Positions 25,104-32,928 of a DNA stretch of 64,000 nucleotides are shown one piece after another; position 1 is the first letter of the stretch, and each line of letters opens with the position of its first letter. Under the pieces are notes generated by a model. It ran no database searches. It was not told the DNA's origin and saw only the letters and a program-made list of their open reading frames with translations. Origin of the DNA: Rhodococcus_F sp040656415. Its GTDB lineage: Bacteria; Actinomycetota; Actinomycetes; Mycobacteriales; Mycobacteriaceae. The translations under genes and the position numbers were made by a program. The DNA is taken from assembly GCF_040656415.1 (NCBI RefSeq), contig NZ_JBFAMC010000006.1, positions 105,031-169,030 of the forward strand. The letters run 5' to 3'.

Positions 25104-25217
25104 CTACGGGGTGATTCTCGCGTCGCGGTAGGCCGCGACAACCAGTTGACTGCTGATCGCCCGACCGGAGATACCGGTGGCGCCGATCACGAGCGCCGCA
25201 CCGGGGGATGATGTCAT
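25104..25217 (-). pseudogene. remnant of a PRISE/atypical SDR reductase
   Basis: An ATG at 25217 opens a frame of 37 codons that starts SSPGAALVIGATGISGRAIS. GATGISG is the nucleotide-binding motif of atypical SDRs, especially the progesterone 5-beta-reductase/iridoid-synthase-like (PRISE) group. After about 25 residues it runs into YRDARITP and a TAG, which resembles the end of such a protein. I infer an internal deletion that joined both ends of a once 350-residue gene. It sits 15 bases behind the FAH-family gene, so it was probably the last gene of that operon. Confidence 0.4.
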
Positions 25218-25231
25218 GGCGACGAGGCCTT

Positions 25232-26086
25232 CTACGCTCGAGGAGCTCCCGCGGCGGCGAATGTGTGTCGCATGGTCAGGTCACCAACATGACTGACAAC
25301 TTCATCGTCGGCGGTCAGGAATCGCTTCGGGGTCTGCCCGAGGCCCACGCCCGACGGTGTTCCTGTGAGGATTACGTCGCCGGGGAGGAGAATCACGATT
25401 CCGGAAAGATACTCGATCAGTTGTCCGACATCGAAGATGAGGTCGGAGGTCGAGCTGGACTGCATTGTGACTCCGTTGATGTCGCACGACAGTGTGATGT
25501 CGTTCGGATCATCGAATTCGTCAGGGGTGACCAGAAGTGGGCCGAGCGGCGTGAATCCCGGAAACGACTTACCGAGATTGAATTGGGGTGTACGTGCGGG
25601 ACGCATCTGCACATCGCGCGCGGAAAAGTCCTGGGCAGCAGTCACTCCGGCGACGTATGACCATGCATCCGAACGCGAGACATTGTGAGCACGTGCTCCC
25701 ATGACGATCGCGACCTCGACCTCCCAATCGACCTGATCGGTGGGGAGCCGAATCTCCGTCAAGGCGTTCGTGATCGAGGTCGGGAATTTGGTGAACACCA
25801 AGGGGACCTCGGGTGCTGGGAGGCCGGATTCGATCTGATGCTCGCGATAGTTCAGTCCTATGCCGAACACCTGCGGGCGGGGCGGGACTGGCGCCTCTGC
25901 TTCCGATTCGTTCAGGGGTGTGTCGCCCTCCGTGGTGTCGTGTGCTGCCCAGTCGCGAAACTGGGCCCATTGTTCGAAGACATCGGCCGCCGTTGGGCCG
26001 AACCTACCGTCGCTGGCCTTGTGAACGTCGACCAACGCGTTGTCACGGACGAGTTTGATTCGCCCACCAACTGAAGCGATCCGCAT
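25232..26086 (-). CDS. fumarylacetoacetate-hydrolase-family protein (probable diketo-acid hydrolase)
   Basis: A 284-residue FAH-fold enzyme. GIGLNYREHQIESGLP opens the catalytic domain, DWEVEVAIVMG supplies the metal-binding acidic residues, and VTAAQDFSARDVQ and LTGTPSGVGLG are standard. FAH-family enzymes cleave C-C bonds in beta-diketo acids or decarboxylate oxaloacetate. In non-phosphorylative L-fucose and L-rhamnose routes a FAH member hydrolyses the 2,4-diketo-3-deoxy sugar acid to pyruvate plus a hydroxy acid. The neighbours here (UxuA dehydratase, two SDRs, a lactonase) fit that role. Acylpyruvase or ureidoglycolate-lyase-type activities remain possible. Confidence 0.8.
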   Translation of the reverse strand: MRIASVGGRIKLVRDNALVDVHKASDGRFGPTAADVFEQWAQFRDWAAHDTTEGDTPLNESEAEAPVPPRPQVFGIGLNYREHQIESGLPAPEVPLVFTKFPTSITNALTEIRLPTDQVDWEVEVAIVMGARAHNVSRSDAWSYVAGVTAAQDFSARDVQMRPARTPQFNLGKSFPGFTPLGPLLVTPDEFDDPNDITLSCDINGVTMQSSSTSDLIFDVGQLIEYLSGIVILLPGDVILTGTPSGVGLGQTPKRFLTADDEVVSHVGDLTMRHTFAAAGAPRA

Positions 26087-26119
26087 TGTGGTCTTCCTTT
26101 CGATCAGATGTATTCGCCG

Positions 26120-26854
26120 TCAGCCGGCAAGGATTCCGCCGTCAATGACGAGTTCGGCACCCGTGACGAAGGCAGCGTCGTCACTCGCCAGATAGAGCAC
26201 CGCCTTCGCCACCTCTGTGGGTTCGGCGAGTCGGCCCATCGGCTGCCGAGCAGTGAGCTCCGCGCGGCGGGCGGCAGGATCTTCCGCTTGTTGAAGCAAC
26301 TGTTCGACCCAAGGTGAATCGACCGTTCCAGGGCATACGCAATTGCAGCGAATGCCGGCGCCCGCCCACTGGACCGCGGCTTGCTTGGTCAAGGTGACCA
26401 CCGCACCCTTGCTGGCCGAGTAGGAGGCACGATCCCGCAGGCCGATCATTCCCGCCACCGAGGCAGTGTTCACGATGACGCCGAACTCTTGCTCGAGCAT
26501 GCCAGGGAGAAAGCTCTTCATGCACAGGAATGTTCCCCGTGCGTTCACGGCGAAAACGTGATCCCACTCCTCGACAGTTGCGTCAAGGATGCTGGTGGTC
26601 GATCCGATGCCGGCGTTGTTGCACAGGATGTCTACACCACCGAGCAGTTCGTATGCTCTCTTGCGAAGCTGATCGATCTCGTCAGGTGAACTCAGGTCGA
26701 CTTCTACGGGAAAGGAACCCGGGGGGACGGACCGTGCATTCCTGTCAGCGGCGACCACCTCCGCTCCTTCTTCGAGGAACAATCGTGCGATCTCGAATCC
26801 GATTCCTGAGCCCGCACCGGTTACCACAACACGTCGCCCGTCAAATTTGCCCAT
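26120..26854 (-). CDS. SDR oxidoreductase (probable keto-deoxy-sugar-acid dehydrogenase)
   Basis: A 244-residue classical SDR. TGAGSGIG binds the nucleotide, NNAGIG follows, and YSASKGAVVTLTKQAA carries the catalytic Tyr and Lys. It ends in FVTGAELVIDGGILAG, typical of sugar-acid and ketoacyl SDRs. Encoded between the UxuA-type dehydratase and the FAH-type hydrolase, it would oxidise a 2-keto-3-deoxy acid so that the hydrolase can cleave it (inference). Start at ATG 26854 with GGAACG upstream. Confidence 0.8.
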   Translation of the reverse strand: MGKFDGRRVVVTGAGSGIGFEIARLFLEEGAEVVAADRNARSVPPGSFPVEVDLSSPDEIDQLRKRAYELLGGVDILCNNAGIGSTTSILDATVEEWDHVFAVNARGTFLCMKSFLPGMLEQEFGVIVNTASVAGMIGLRDRASYSASKGAVVTLTKQAAVQWAGAGIRCNCVCPGTVDSPWVEQLLQQAEDPAARRAELTARQPMGRLAEPTEVAKAVLYLASDDAAFVTGAELVIDGGILAG

Positions 26855-26876
26855 TTCCGTTCCTTCGAGGTCGAGG

Positions 26877-27911
26877 TCAGTCGAGGTCGAGCCCGCCCAG
26901 CACCCCCTGCAAGTACCCGATCGCGTAGGCCCTGCCGCGGCTGCAGTATGCGGCCGACGACGTATCTCCCCAGGTCGCGATGTCGCCGACCATTGCGGGC
27001 ACATGGTCGTCGATGAGAAACCCGTCGAAGCCGACGGCGTGAAGTCGGCGAATCACCTGCGATGGGTCGAAGTTGCCTTCACCGAGGAAGCACTCGGCGA
27101 AGTTGGGGACGGTTCCCTGCACGTCGCGGAAGTGAACGTAGAAGATGCGCCCCTCCGGCCCGAGTAGGTCGATGACCTGGTTGACGGCATCCTCGCCACC
27201 CATCTCGGACACCGTTCCCAGACACAAGTTCAGTCCCCATGCGGGACTTCCATTGGCGCGCCGATGCGCTTCGGCGATTCCCTCGGGAGAAATGAAGATC
27301 CGCTCGTGACCTCCCAGGGCGCCGCGCACCGGAGGATCGTCCGGATGAAGTGCCAGGCGGACCCCTTCTTGCTCGGCGACTGGCAGCACCGCGTCCAGAA
27401 AGTACTGGTAGTTGTCCCACATTTGCTCGGCATCGAGGACGCCGTCAATCGGTTCGGGGTGGGTCAGCTTGTAGGAAGCGAGCGCGTTTCCGCCCATGGC
27501 ATCGTTCGCATCGAAGGCCGTAACACCTGCTCCGCCACGGCCTACTGCATTCATGTCGGTCCGCCAGACGTAGGTTGGCAGGAAGTTGAAACCGAGAAGG
27601 TCGTATCCGGTCTTTGCCATATTCCGGATCGTTCGCTGATAATTCTCGATCTGTTCGTCACGCCCCGGCAGTCCACGCTGAATCTTCCAAAAATGCTCAG
27701 CTGGAACGTTTTCCAGTCCTTCAATACGCAGACCCTGACTGTCGCAGTATTCCCGAAGAGCCTGGAGCTCTTCGATGCCCCAATACTCTTTGTCTGTTGC
27801 CAGGTTGCTCGGGGTGTGGAATTGCACGCTCTGCAGTCCCAGTTGGTGTGCGAATTGGGCGACCGTGTCGTCGAATTCGTCGATATGGCCGAGCGATAGC
27901 CGGATCGGCAT
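26877..27911 (-). CDS. uxuA: mannonate dehydratase-like protein, UxuA family
   Basis: A 344-residue TIM-barrel protein. MPIRLSLGHIDEFDD starts the chain, and the sequence holds LALHPDDPPVRGALGGHERIF, CLGTVSEMGG, YVHFRDVQGTVPNFAECFLGEG and FDGFLIDDHVP, all UxuA metal- and substrate-binding segments. UxuA removes water from D-mannonate to give 2-keto-3-deoxy-D-gluconate. AGGAG lies eight bases before the ATG at 27911. First structural gene behind the GntR regulator. A related sugar acid as the true substrate is possible. Confidence 0.85.
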   Translation of the reverse strand: MPIRLSLGHIDEFDDTVAQFAHQLGLQSVQFHTPSNLATDKEYWGIEELQALREYCDSQGLRIEGLENVPAEHFWKIQRGLPGRDEQIENYQRTIRNMAKTGYDLLGFNFLPTYVWRTDMNAVGRGGAGVTAFDANDAMGGNALASYKLTHPEPIDGVLDAEQMWDNYQYFLDAVLPVAEQEGVRLALHPDDPPVRGALGGHERIFISPEGIAEAHRRANGSPAWGLNLCLGTVSEMGGEDAVNQVIDLLGPEGRIFYVHFRDVQGTVPNFAECFLGEGNFDPSQVIRRLHAVGFDGFLIDDHVPAMVGDIATWGDTSSAAYCSRGRAYAIGYLQGVLGGLDLD

Positions 27912-27960
27912 GTTTGATTCTCCTGGGGATCTGAGGGCGCACGACGAGGCTGCGGCCGCG

Positions 27961-28692
27961 CTATTGATCTGCGAAGTACTGAGGGTGTTCGTGCTGCAGG
28001 CGTGGAAGCTGGGTGAGGACTCGTCGGAGGTGGCTGCAGATGACCTTTCGACCGGCGGCAATGTCGCGATTCTTCAGCGCCTCGATGATGGCCGTGTGTT
28101 CGGTGATCAATTCGCGGGTGGTCGAATGCTCGGGCAACGTCAGACGACGTAGACGATCGAGTTGTAGTTTCTTCGACTGAACGACCTCCCACGCCCCCGG
28201 GTAGCCCGCGAGTTCGAACATCGTGCGGTGCAGTGCCTCGTCGCTGGCGAAGAAGAGTTCCTCGTCGCGGTCTCGAAAGGCCTGTTCCTGCTCTTCTATG
28301 AGAGCACTCAGCCTCGCATCATTCGCCGTGGGATTTGCGCATGCGGCCTCGAAGGCGCCTAGCTCGAGGTGTTCACGGATGAACTGTGCCTCGCGGACTT
28401 CCGCGGGCCGGATCCGCGCTACCCGGGTGCCGACCTGGGGTGTGACCTGAACCAGACCCGCATCGGCGAGCCGCGCCAGCGCTTCACGCACAGGGGTCCG
28501 ACTCACGGCGAACTGCTTGGTCAACGCGCTCTCGGATAGCTCGAGGCCGGGAGCGAGGCGCAGATCCCGAATGGCTCCCTGGAGTTCCTGAAAGACGAGG
28601 TCTGAAGTGCGCTCACGAGTCGGCCCGCGGTGGATCGGTGGAAGTTCGAGCGCCGAGTCGCCCTGCGCCGGCGATGTGGGAGTCGTGACCAT
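27961..28692 (-). CDS. GntR-family (FadR/VanR subgroup) regulator
   Basis: A 243-residue regulator. The winged helix runs from TSDLVFQELQGAIRDLRLAPG to SESALTKQFAVSRTPVREALARLADAGLV. The C-terminal FCD domain holds the His/Asp ligand pattern (DEALHRTMFELAGYPG and HTAIIEALKNRD). Such proteins commonly sense sugar acids such as gluconate or uronates. I start at ATG 28692; there is no Shine-Dalgarno sequence, so the mRNA may be nearly leaderless. It lies first in the minus-strand arm, next to the inverted repeat it probably binds. Confidence 0.85.
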   Translation of the reverse strand: MVTTPTSPAQGDSALELPPIHRGPTRERTSDLVFQELQGAIRDLRLAPGLELSESALTKQFAVSRTPVREALARLADAGLVQVTPQVGTRVARIRPAEVREAQFIREHLELGAFEAACANPTANDARLSALIEEQEQAFRDRDEELFFASDEALHRTMFELAGYPGAWEVVQSKKLQLDRLRRLTLPEHSTTRELITEHTAIIEALKNRDIAAGRKVICSHLRRVLTQLPRLQHEHPQYFADQ

Positions 28693-28702
28693 GGAGGAAT
28701 AG

Positions 28703-28728
28703 TTGCATACGTCACATCTTGTATGCAA
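28703..28728. promoter_or_regulatory. GntR operator: 8-10-8 perfect inverted repeat
   Basis: TTGCATAC and GTATGCAA are perfect complements across a 10-base spacer; a further TATGCAAG follows at once. The site lies in the 38 bases between the divergent GntR and SDR starts, so a single bound dimer could control both arms of the cluster. Confidence 0.7.
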
Positions 28729-28730
28729 GT

Positions 28731-29549
28731 ATGCAAGTCGTGTCTGAACTAGCAAACAGGACCGCCATCGTCACGGGCGGTACCAGCGGTATCGGCCTGG
28801 GAACTGTGGAGCGCCTGCTTGCGCGCGGAGCATCCGTCGCCTTCTGCGGAATCGACGCCGAAGAGGCCGAACAGTCAGCAAAGAGCCTCGTTGCCGATCA
28901 CGGCGACGACCGGGTCTTCGGGCAGGTTGCGGATGTCACGGATGAGGACGCGGTGCAGCGCTTCGTCGACGACTCTGCGGAGCGGTTCGGCGGCCTCGAC
29001 ATCGTGGTCACAGCTGCGGGTATCCAGACGTACGGCTCTGCCGCCGATACCGACCTTGCTACCTGGGAGCGCACTCTTGCGGTCAACCTCACCGGTTCCT
29101 ACCTGACCGTCAAACATGCGATTCCCCACCTCCGCCGTCGCGGAGGGGGAGGTTCGATCGTTTTGGTCTCCTCAGCCCAGGCGTTTGTCTGCCAGGACAG
29201 AGTGTCTTCCTATACGGCCAGCAAGGGTGCGATCAACGCTCTCGCCCGGTCCATCGCCATCGATGAGGCGCGGCACGGAATCCGTGCAAATGCGGTCTGC
29301 CCCGCAGGCGTCGACACCCCGATGCTGCGCGCCAGCGCGCGCCAGTTTTCCGATGGCACGCCGACCGGCGAGCAAGAGCTTGTCGACCAGTGGGGGGCAG
29401 TGCATCCGCTGGGTCGTGTTGCGCAGCCCTCCGAGATCGGCGAGGTCATCGCGTTCCTGTCCAGCGAGCGGGCAAGCTTCGTCACCGGCATCTCGCTGCC
29501 CGTCGACGGTGGACTGCTTGCGGGAATAGCCGTAGCCCTCCCGGAATAG
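28731..29549 (+). CDS. SDR oxidoreductase (probable aldose 1-dehydrogenase)
   Basis: A 272-residue SDR. TGGTSGIG is near residue 15, the NAG position reads TAAGIQTYG, and YTASKGAINALARS holds the catalytic Tyr and Lys. SDR dehydrogenases upstream of SMP-30 lactonases oxidise an aldose or sugar at C1 to the lactone. Start ATG 28731 lies within the repeat array and has no ribosome site; GTG 28740 is an alternative. The gene stops 10 bases before the lactonase. Confidence 0.8.
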   Translation: MQVVSELANRTAIVTGGTSGIGLGTVERLLARGASVAFCGIDAEEAEQSAKSLVADHGDDRVFGQVADVTDEDAVQRFVDDSAERFGGLDIVVTAAGIQTYGSAADTDLATWERTLAVNLTGSYLTVKHAIPHLRRRGGGGSIVLVSSAQAFVCQDRVSSYTASKGAINALARSIAIDEARHGIRANAVCPAGVDTPMLRASARQFSDGTPTGEQELVDQWGAVHPLGRVAQPSEIGEVIAFLSSERASFVTGISLPVDGGLLAGIAVALPE

Positions 29550-29559
29550 TCGAGTCCCG

Positions 29560-30414
29560 ATGCGTGTCAACACTTTTGCGGATGCCGATGCTCATGTCGG
29601 CGAAGGTCCGGTGTGGGACGACCGCACCGGAGTGCTTCACTGGGTAGACATTTTTCGAGGTCGAGTTCATACAACCGACTTCGAGACTCGGAAGACAGCG
29701 ACGCTTACGGTGGGCACCACCGTCGGTGCTGTTGCACCCCGCTCGACGGCAAGCGGCTACGTCGCCGCGATCGGTGAAGGGTTCGGTGTCATCGCCGCCG
29801 ACGGCGGACTGGAGATCACGAACGCATTCCTCCCCGGCGATACGCGGATGAACGATGCCAAGTGCGACGCGAGGGGCCGGCTGTGGGCCGGTAGCTGTGC
29901 GCTCGACTTCACGGCAGGCCGTGGCGCTCTGCACGTTCTCGACACCGACTTCACCACTCGTACCGTCCTCGACGGCTGGACCCTACCGAACGGGCTCGGG
30001 TGGAGTCCCGAAGCAGACTTGTTCTACCTGGTGGACAGTCTCGAACGGTCGATCTCGGTCTGGGACTACGACCTTGAATCGGCGAGCCTCTCGAACCACC
30101 GGATCCTGACGACTTTCGGTATCGAGGAAGGCCTGCCTGACGGTCTGTCCGTCGACACGAACGGGAATGTATGGGTGGCGATGTGGGGAGGAGGCCGCGT
30201 CGTCCAGTTGTCTCCCGAGGGACGCAAGCTCGAATCTGTCGAACTGCCGGTGCAGCAGCCGTCTTCCTGCGCGTTCGCCGGAGCGCAGCGGGACACCCTT
30301 GTCGTGACGTCGGCCCGCCAGGCTCTTGCTCGACCGGCCGCGATCGACGGATCGGTGCTTGCTCTCCACGACACCGGATCATGCGGCACCGACGTTGCGT
30401 TCTTCGGTGGCTGA
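29560..30414 (+). CDS. SMP-30/gluconolactonase-family lactonase
   Basis: A 284-residue six-bladed beta-propeller lactonase. The metal ligands are recognisable: Glu15 in VGEGPVWD, Asn in RMNDAKCDARGRLWAGS, Asn in LPNGLGWSPE and Asp in EGLPDGLSVDTNGNVW. Family members open sugar 1,5- or 1,4-lactones to the aldonate. Placed directly behind an SDR dehydrogenase and in front of an AGE-family gene, it should act on the lactone made by the SDR. Confidence 0.85.
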   Translation: MRVNTFADADAHVGEGPVWDDRTGVLHWVDIFRGRVHTTDFETRKTATLTVGTTVGAVAPRSTASGYVAAIGEGFGVIAADGGLEITNAFLPGDTRMNDAKCDARGRLWAGSCALDFTAGRGALHVLDTDFTTRTVLDGWTLPNGLGWSPEADLFYLVDSLERSISVWDYDLESASLSNHRILTTFGIEEGLPDGLSVDTNGNVWVAMWGGGRVVQLSPEGRKLESVELPVQQPSSCAFAGAQRDTLVVTSARQALARPAAIDGSVLALHDTGSCGTDVAFFGG

Positions 30415-30489
30415 AGCCGCAAGCATTTTGCCGCAAAGGGACTGAGGAGTAGCGACACAGATCTTCGGACTGGAAGGACAGATACGGCA

Positions 30490-31734
30490 ATGGGCTCGAA
30501 TCCAGATCTTCACAACATGGCCGATACGGTGTATGACGACACCTGGCTCAGGAACGAAACCCACAGGCTCCTCGATTTCGGGATCCGCTCGGCTCAGCCA
30601 GGCCGGGGATTCAGCTGGCTCGATGAGCGGGGCAACGTGAGCCGCGATATGCCTGTGTACACATGGCTGACTTGCCGGATGACGCATGTCTATTCGATTG
30701 GCGCTCTGTTTCGGCACTCTCGAGCCTCAGATATGGCCGGAATCGGAGTCGACGCCTTGCGAACAACCCTGCATGACGATGAGCACGGAGGCTGGTTCAC
30801 GTTCGTCTCCGACAGCCAGGAATCCCCCGAGATGAAGGACGCCTACGATCAGGCCTTCGTCCTCCTGGCCGCATCGAGCGCAGTCGTGGCAGACATCCCC
30901 GGAGCACGGGAGTTGCTCGACGACGCAACATCGGTCTTCGACGAACATTGGTGGGACCAATCCGCTGAACTGGTGGTCGACCGCATAAGCCGCGACTGGA
31001 CAAAGACTGATGCCTACCGCGGCGCGAATGCGAACATGCATACCGTCGAAGCGCTTCTCGCTGTCGGCGACGTGACCGGTGACCGAGTCCACCATGACAG
31101 GGCTCTCGCAATTACCCGCCGACTGGTGCACGAGTTCACCCGAAACAATGCATGGCTCATGCCTGAGCACTTCGACGAGAACTGGACGCCGCAACTCGAG
31201 TACAACAAGGAATTGCCCGCGGACGTCTTCCGCCCGTACGGGGTCACCATCGGTCATCTGCTCGAGTGGTCCAGATTGTGTCTGCACGTGCACGCGACAC
31301 TCGGCGACAGTGCTCCGCACTGGCTGGTGACCGACGCTGAGGCACTCTTCGACCTCGCGATGGAGAGTGGGTGGTGCGCCGACCAACTGCCGGGATTCAT
31401 CTACACGATGGACTGGCAGAGAGAACCGGTGGTCGTGACGCGACTACACTGGGTGATCGCCGAGGCCATCTCGGCAGCTGCTGCATTGAACACCGTTACC
31501 GAGGACGCGAAGTACGCGCGCTGGTACAACACGTTCTGGGATTACGCGGAAACGCATTTCATCGATCGAGTCAACGGCTCTTGGCACCATGAACGCACAC
31601 CAGAAGGTGGGCCCGCCAGCACGGTGTGGTCCGGAAAGCCGGACATCTATCATGCGCTGCAGGCGACCCTCATCCCACGGGCACCTCTTGCCCCAAGCCT
31701 CGCGACTGCGCTGTCGATGGAACGAAAAACCTGA
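30490..31734 (+). CDS. AGE-family epimerase/isomerase (mannose isomerase/YihS-like)
   Basis: A 414-residue (alpha/alpha)6-barrel protein of the N-acylglucosamine 2-epimerase superfamily. It shows WLDERGNVSRDMPVYTWLTCRMTHVYS near the start, KDAYDQAFVLLAASS in the middle, and YGVTIGHLLEWSRL and TRLHWVIAEAISAAAAL, where the conserved His residues of the active site lie. YihS and bacterial mannose isomerases of this family interconvert D-mannose and D-fructose or sulfoquinovose and its keto form. GGAAGGA precedes the ATG. It would feed the aldose used by the dehydrogenase and lactonase upstream. Confidence 0.83.
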   Translation: MGSNPDLHNMADTVYDDTWLRNETHRLLDFGIRSAQPGRGFSWLDERGNVSRDMPVYTWLTCRMTHVYSIGALFRHSRASDMAGIGVDALRTTLHDDEHGGWFTFVSDSQESPEMKDAYDQAFVLLAASSAVVADIPGARELLDDATSVFDEHWWDQSAELVVDRISRDWTKTDAYRGANANMHTVEALLAVGDVTGDRVHHDRALAITRRLVHEFTRNNAWLMPEHFDENWTPQLEYNKELPADVFRPYGVTIGHLLEWSRLCLHVHATLGDSAPHWLVTDAEALFDLAMESGWCADQLPGFIYTMDWQREPVVVTRLHWVIAEAISAAAALNTVTEDAKYARWYNTFWDYAETHFIDRVNGSWHHERTPEGGPASTVWSGKPDIYHALQATLIPRAPLAPSLATALSMERKT

Positions 31735-31916
31735 TGACGGCTCGGGGTCCCAGGTTCGGGTATTCGCCGGGTACGGGTATTCGTCGCACCACCCCAAGCT
31801 GCGATAAGTGCTATGCGGCAGTGCTCGTGCCCTGGTCGAACGTGCGAAGTGCGTGAGTGAGTGCGGCGGACAGTGAAACGGCTAGTTCGGAAAGAGAAGG
31901 ATCGAAAGGAAGCACC

Positions 31917-32924
31917 GTGACCTCCAGCACTCAGATTCAATTGATCAACCGGCCAGTGGGGTGGCCGACCCAGGACGACTTCCGCACCGTCGTCGTCGAC
32001 TTGCCTGACCTCGCACCCGATCAGGTGCGTGTGGCCAACGAGTACACCTCCGTCGATCCCTACATGCGCGGACGGATGAACGACCGGGAGTCGTACATTC
32101 CGCCCTTCGCGCTCGAGGAGACGATGACCGGCGGCGCCGTCGGGCGCGTCACCGAATCAACTGCTGCCACCCATCCGGTTGGTTCGGTCGTCATGCACGA
32201 CCTCGGTTGGCGGGACGTCGCGCAGGGTGACGCCAAGGCATTCCGCGTAGTAGAGGAGATCCCGGGCGTGCCGATCTCCGCATATCTGGGGATCCTCGGG
32301 CTCACCGGTCTGACGGCATACGTCGGACTGATGCGTATCGCGCATCTCAAGATCGGCGAGTCCGTCTTCGTCTCCGGTGCGGCTGGTGCGGTAGGAACGG
32401 CGGCTGGGCAGATTGCCCGGTTGGAGGGAGCATCCCGCGTGATCGGATCCGCCGGGAGCGCGGAGAAGGTTGCGTTGCTGACCGAGAAGTACGGTTTCGC
32501 CGCCGCCTTCGACTACAAGCAGGCGCCGGTGCGTGAGCAGTTGGCCGGGGTCGCCGGCGACGGCATCGATGTCTACTTCGACAACGTCGGCGGTGACCAC
32601 CTCGAGGCCGCGCTCGATGTGCTGAAGCCAGGTGGCCGTGCCGCGTTGTGCGGCGCCATCTCCGTGTACAACGCCACAGACCCGACGCCCGGCCCCGACA
32701 ACATGGTGAACATCATCGGCCGCAGCCTCACCCTCCAGGGCTTCACGCTCGGCAACTACACACACATCTTCCCCGAGTTCATCGCCAAGATGGGCCCGTG
32801 GCTGGCGTCCGGCGAGGTGGTCCACGATGAGACCGTCGTCGATGGCATCGAGAACTCGGTCGACGCGTTGCTTCAGCTCATGCGCGGCGCGAATGTGGGG
32901 AAGATGCTCGTCCGCGCGTCCTGA
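31917..32924 (+). CDS. NADP-dependent MDR oxidoreductase (CurA/leukotriene B4 dehydrogenase-like)
   Basis: A 335-residue medium-chain reductase without zinc ligands. VDPYMRGRM, the typical early motif of the LTB4-dehydrogenase/CurA group, is near residue 46, and VSGAAGAVGTAAGQIA is the NADP fold. The family reduces the double bond of alpha,beta-unsaturated ketones or aldehydes. I start at GTG 31917, eight bases after AAAGGAAG. It converges on the xylulokinase gene with only four bases between stops. It is unlikely to belong to the sugar-acid operon, from which 180 bases separate it. Confidence 0.82.
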   Translation: MTSSTQIQLINRPVGWPTQDDFRTVVVDLPDLAPDQVRVANEYTSVDPYMRGRMNDRESYIPPFALEETMTGGAVGRVTESTAATHPVGSVVMHDLGWRDVAQGDAKAFRVVEEIPGVPISAYLGILGLTGLTAYVGLMRIAHLKIGESVFVSGAAGAVGTAAGQIARLEGASRVIGSAGSAEKVALLTEKYGFAAAFDYKQAPVREQLAGVAGDGIDVYFDNVGGDHLEAALDVLKPGGRAALCGAISVYNATDPTPGPDNMVNIIGRSLTLQGFTLGNYTHIFPEFIAKMGPWLASGEVVHDETVVDGIENSVDALLQLMRGANVGKMLVRAS

Positions 32925-32928
32925 TCGG

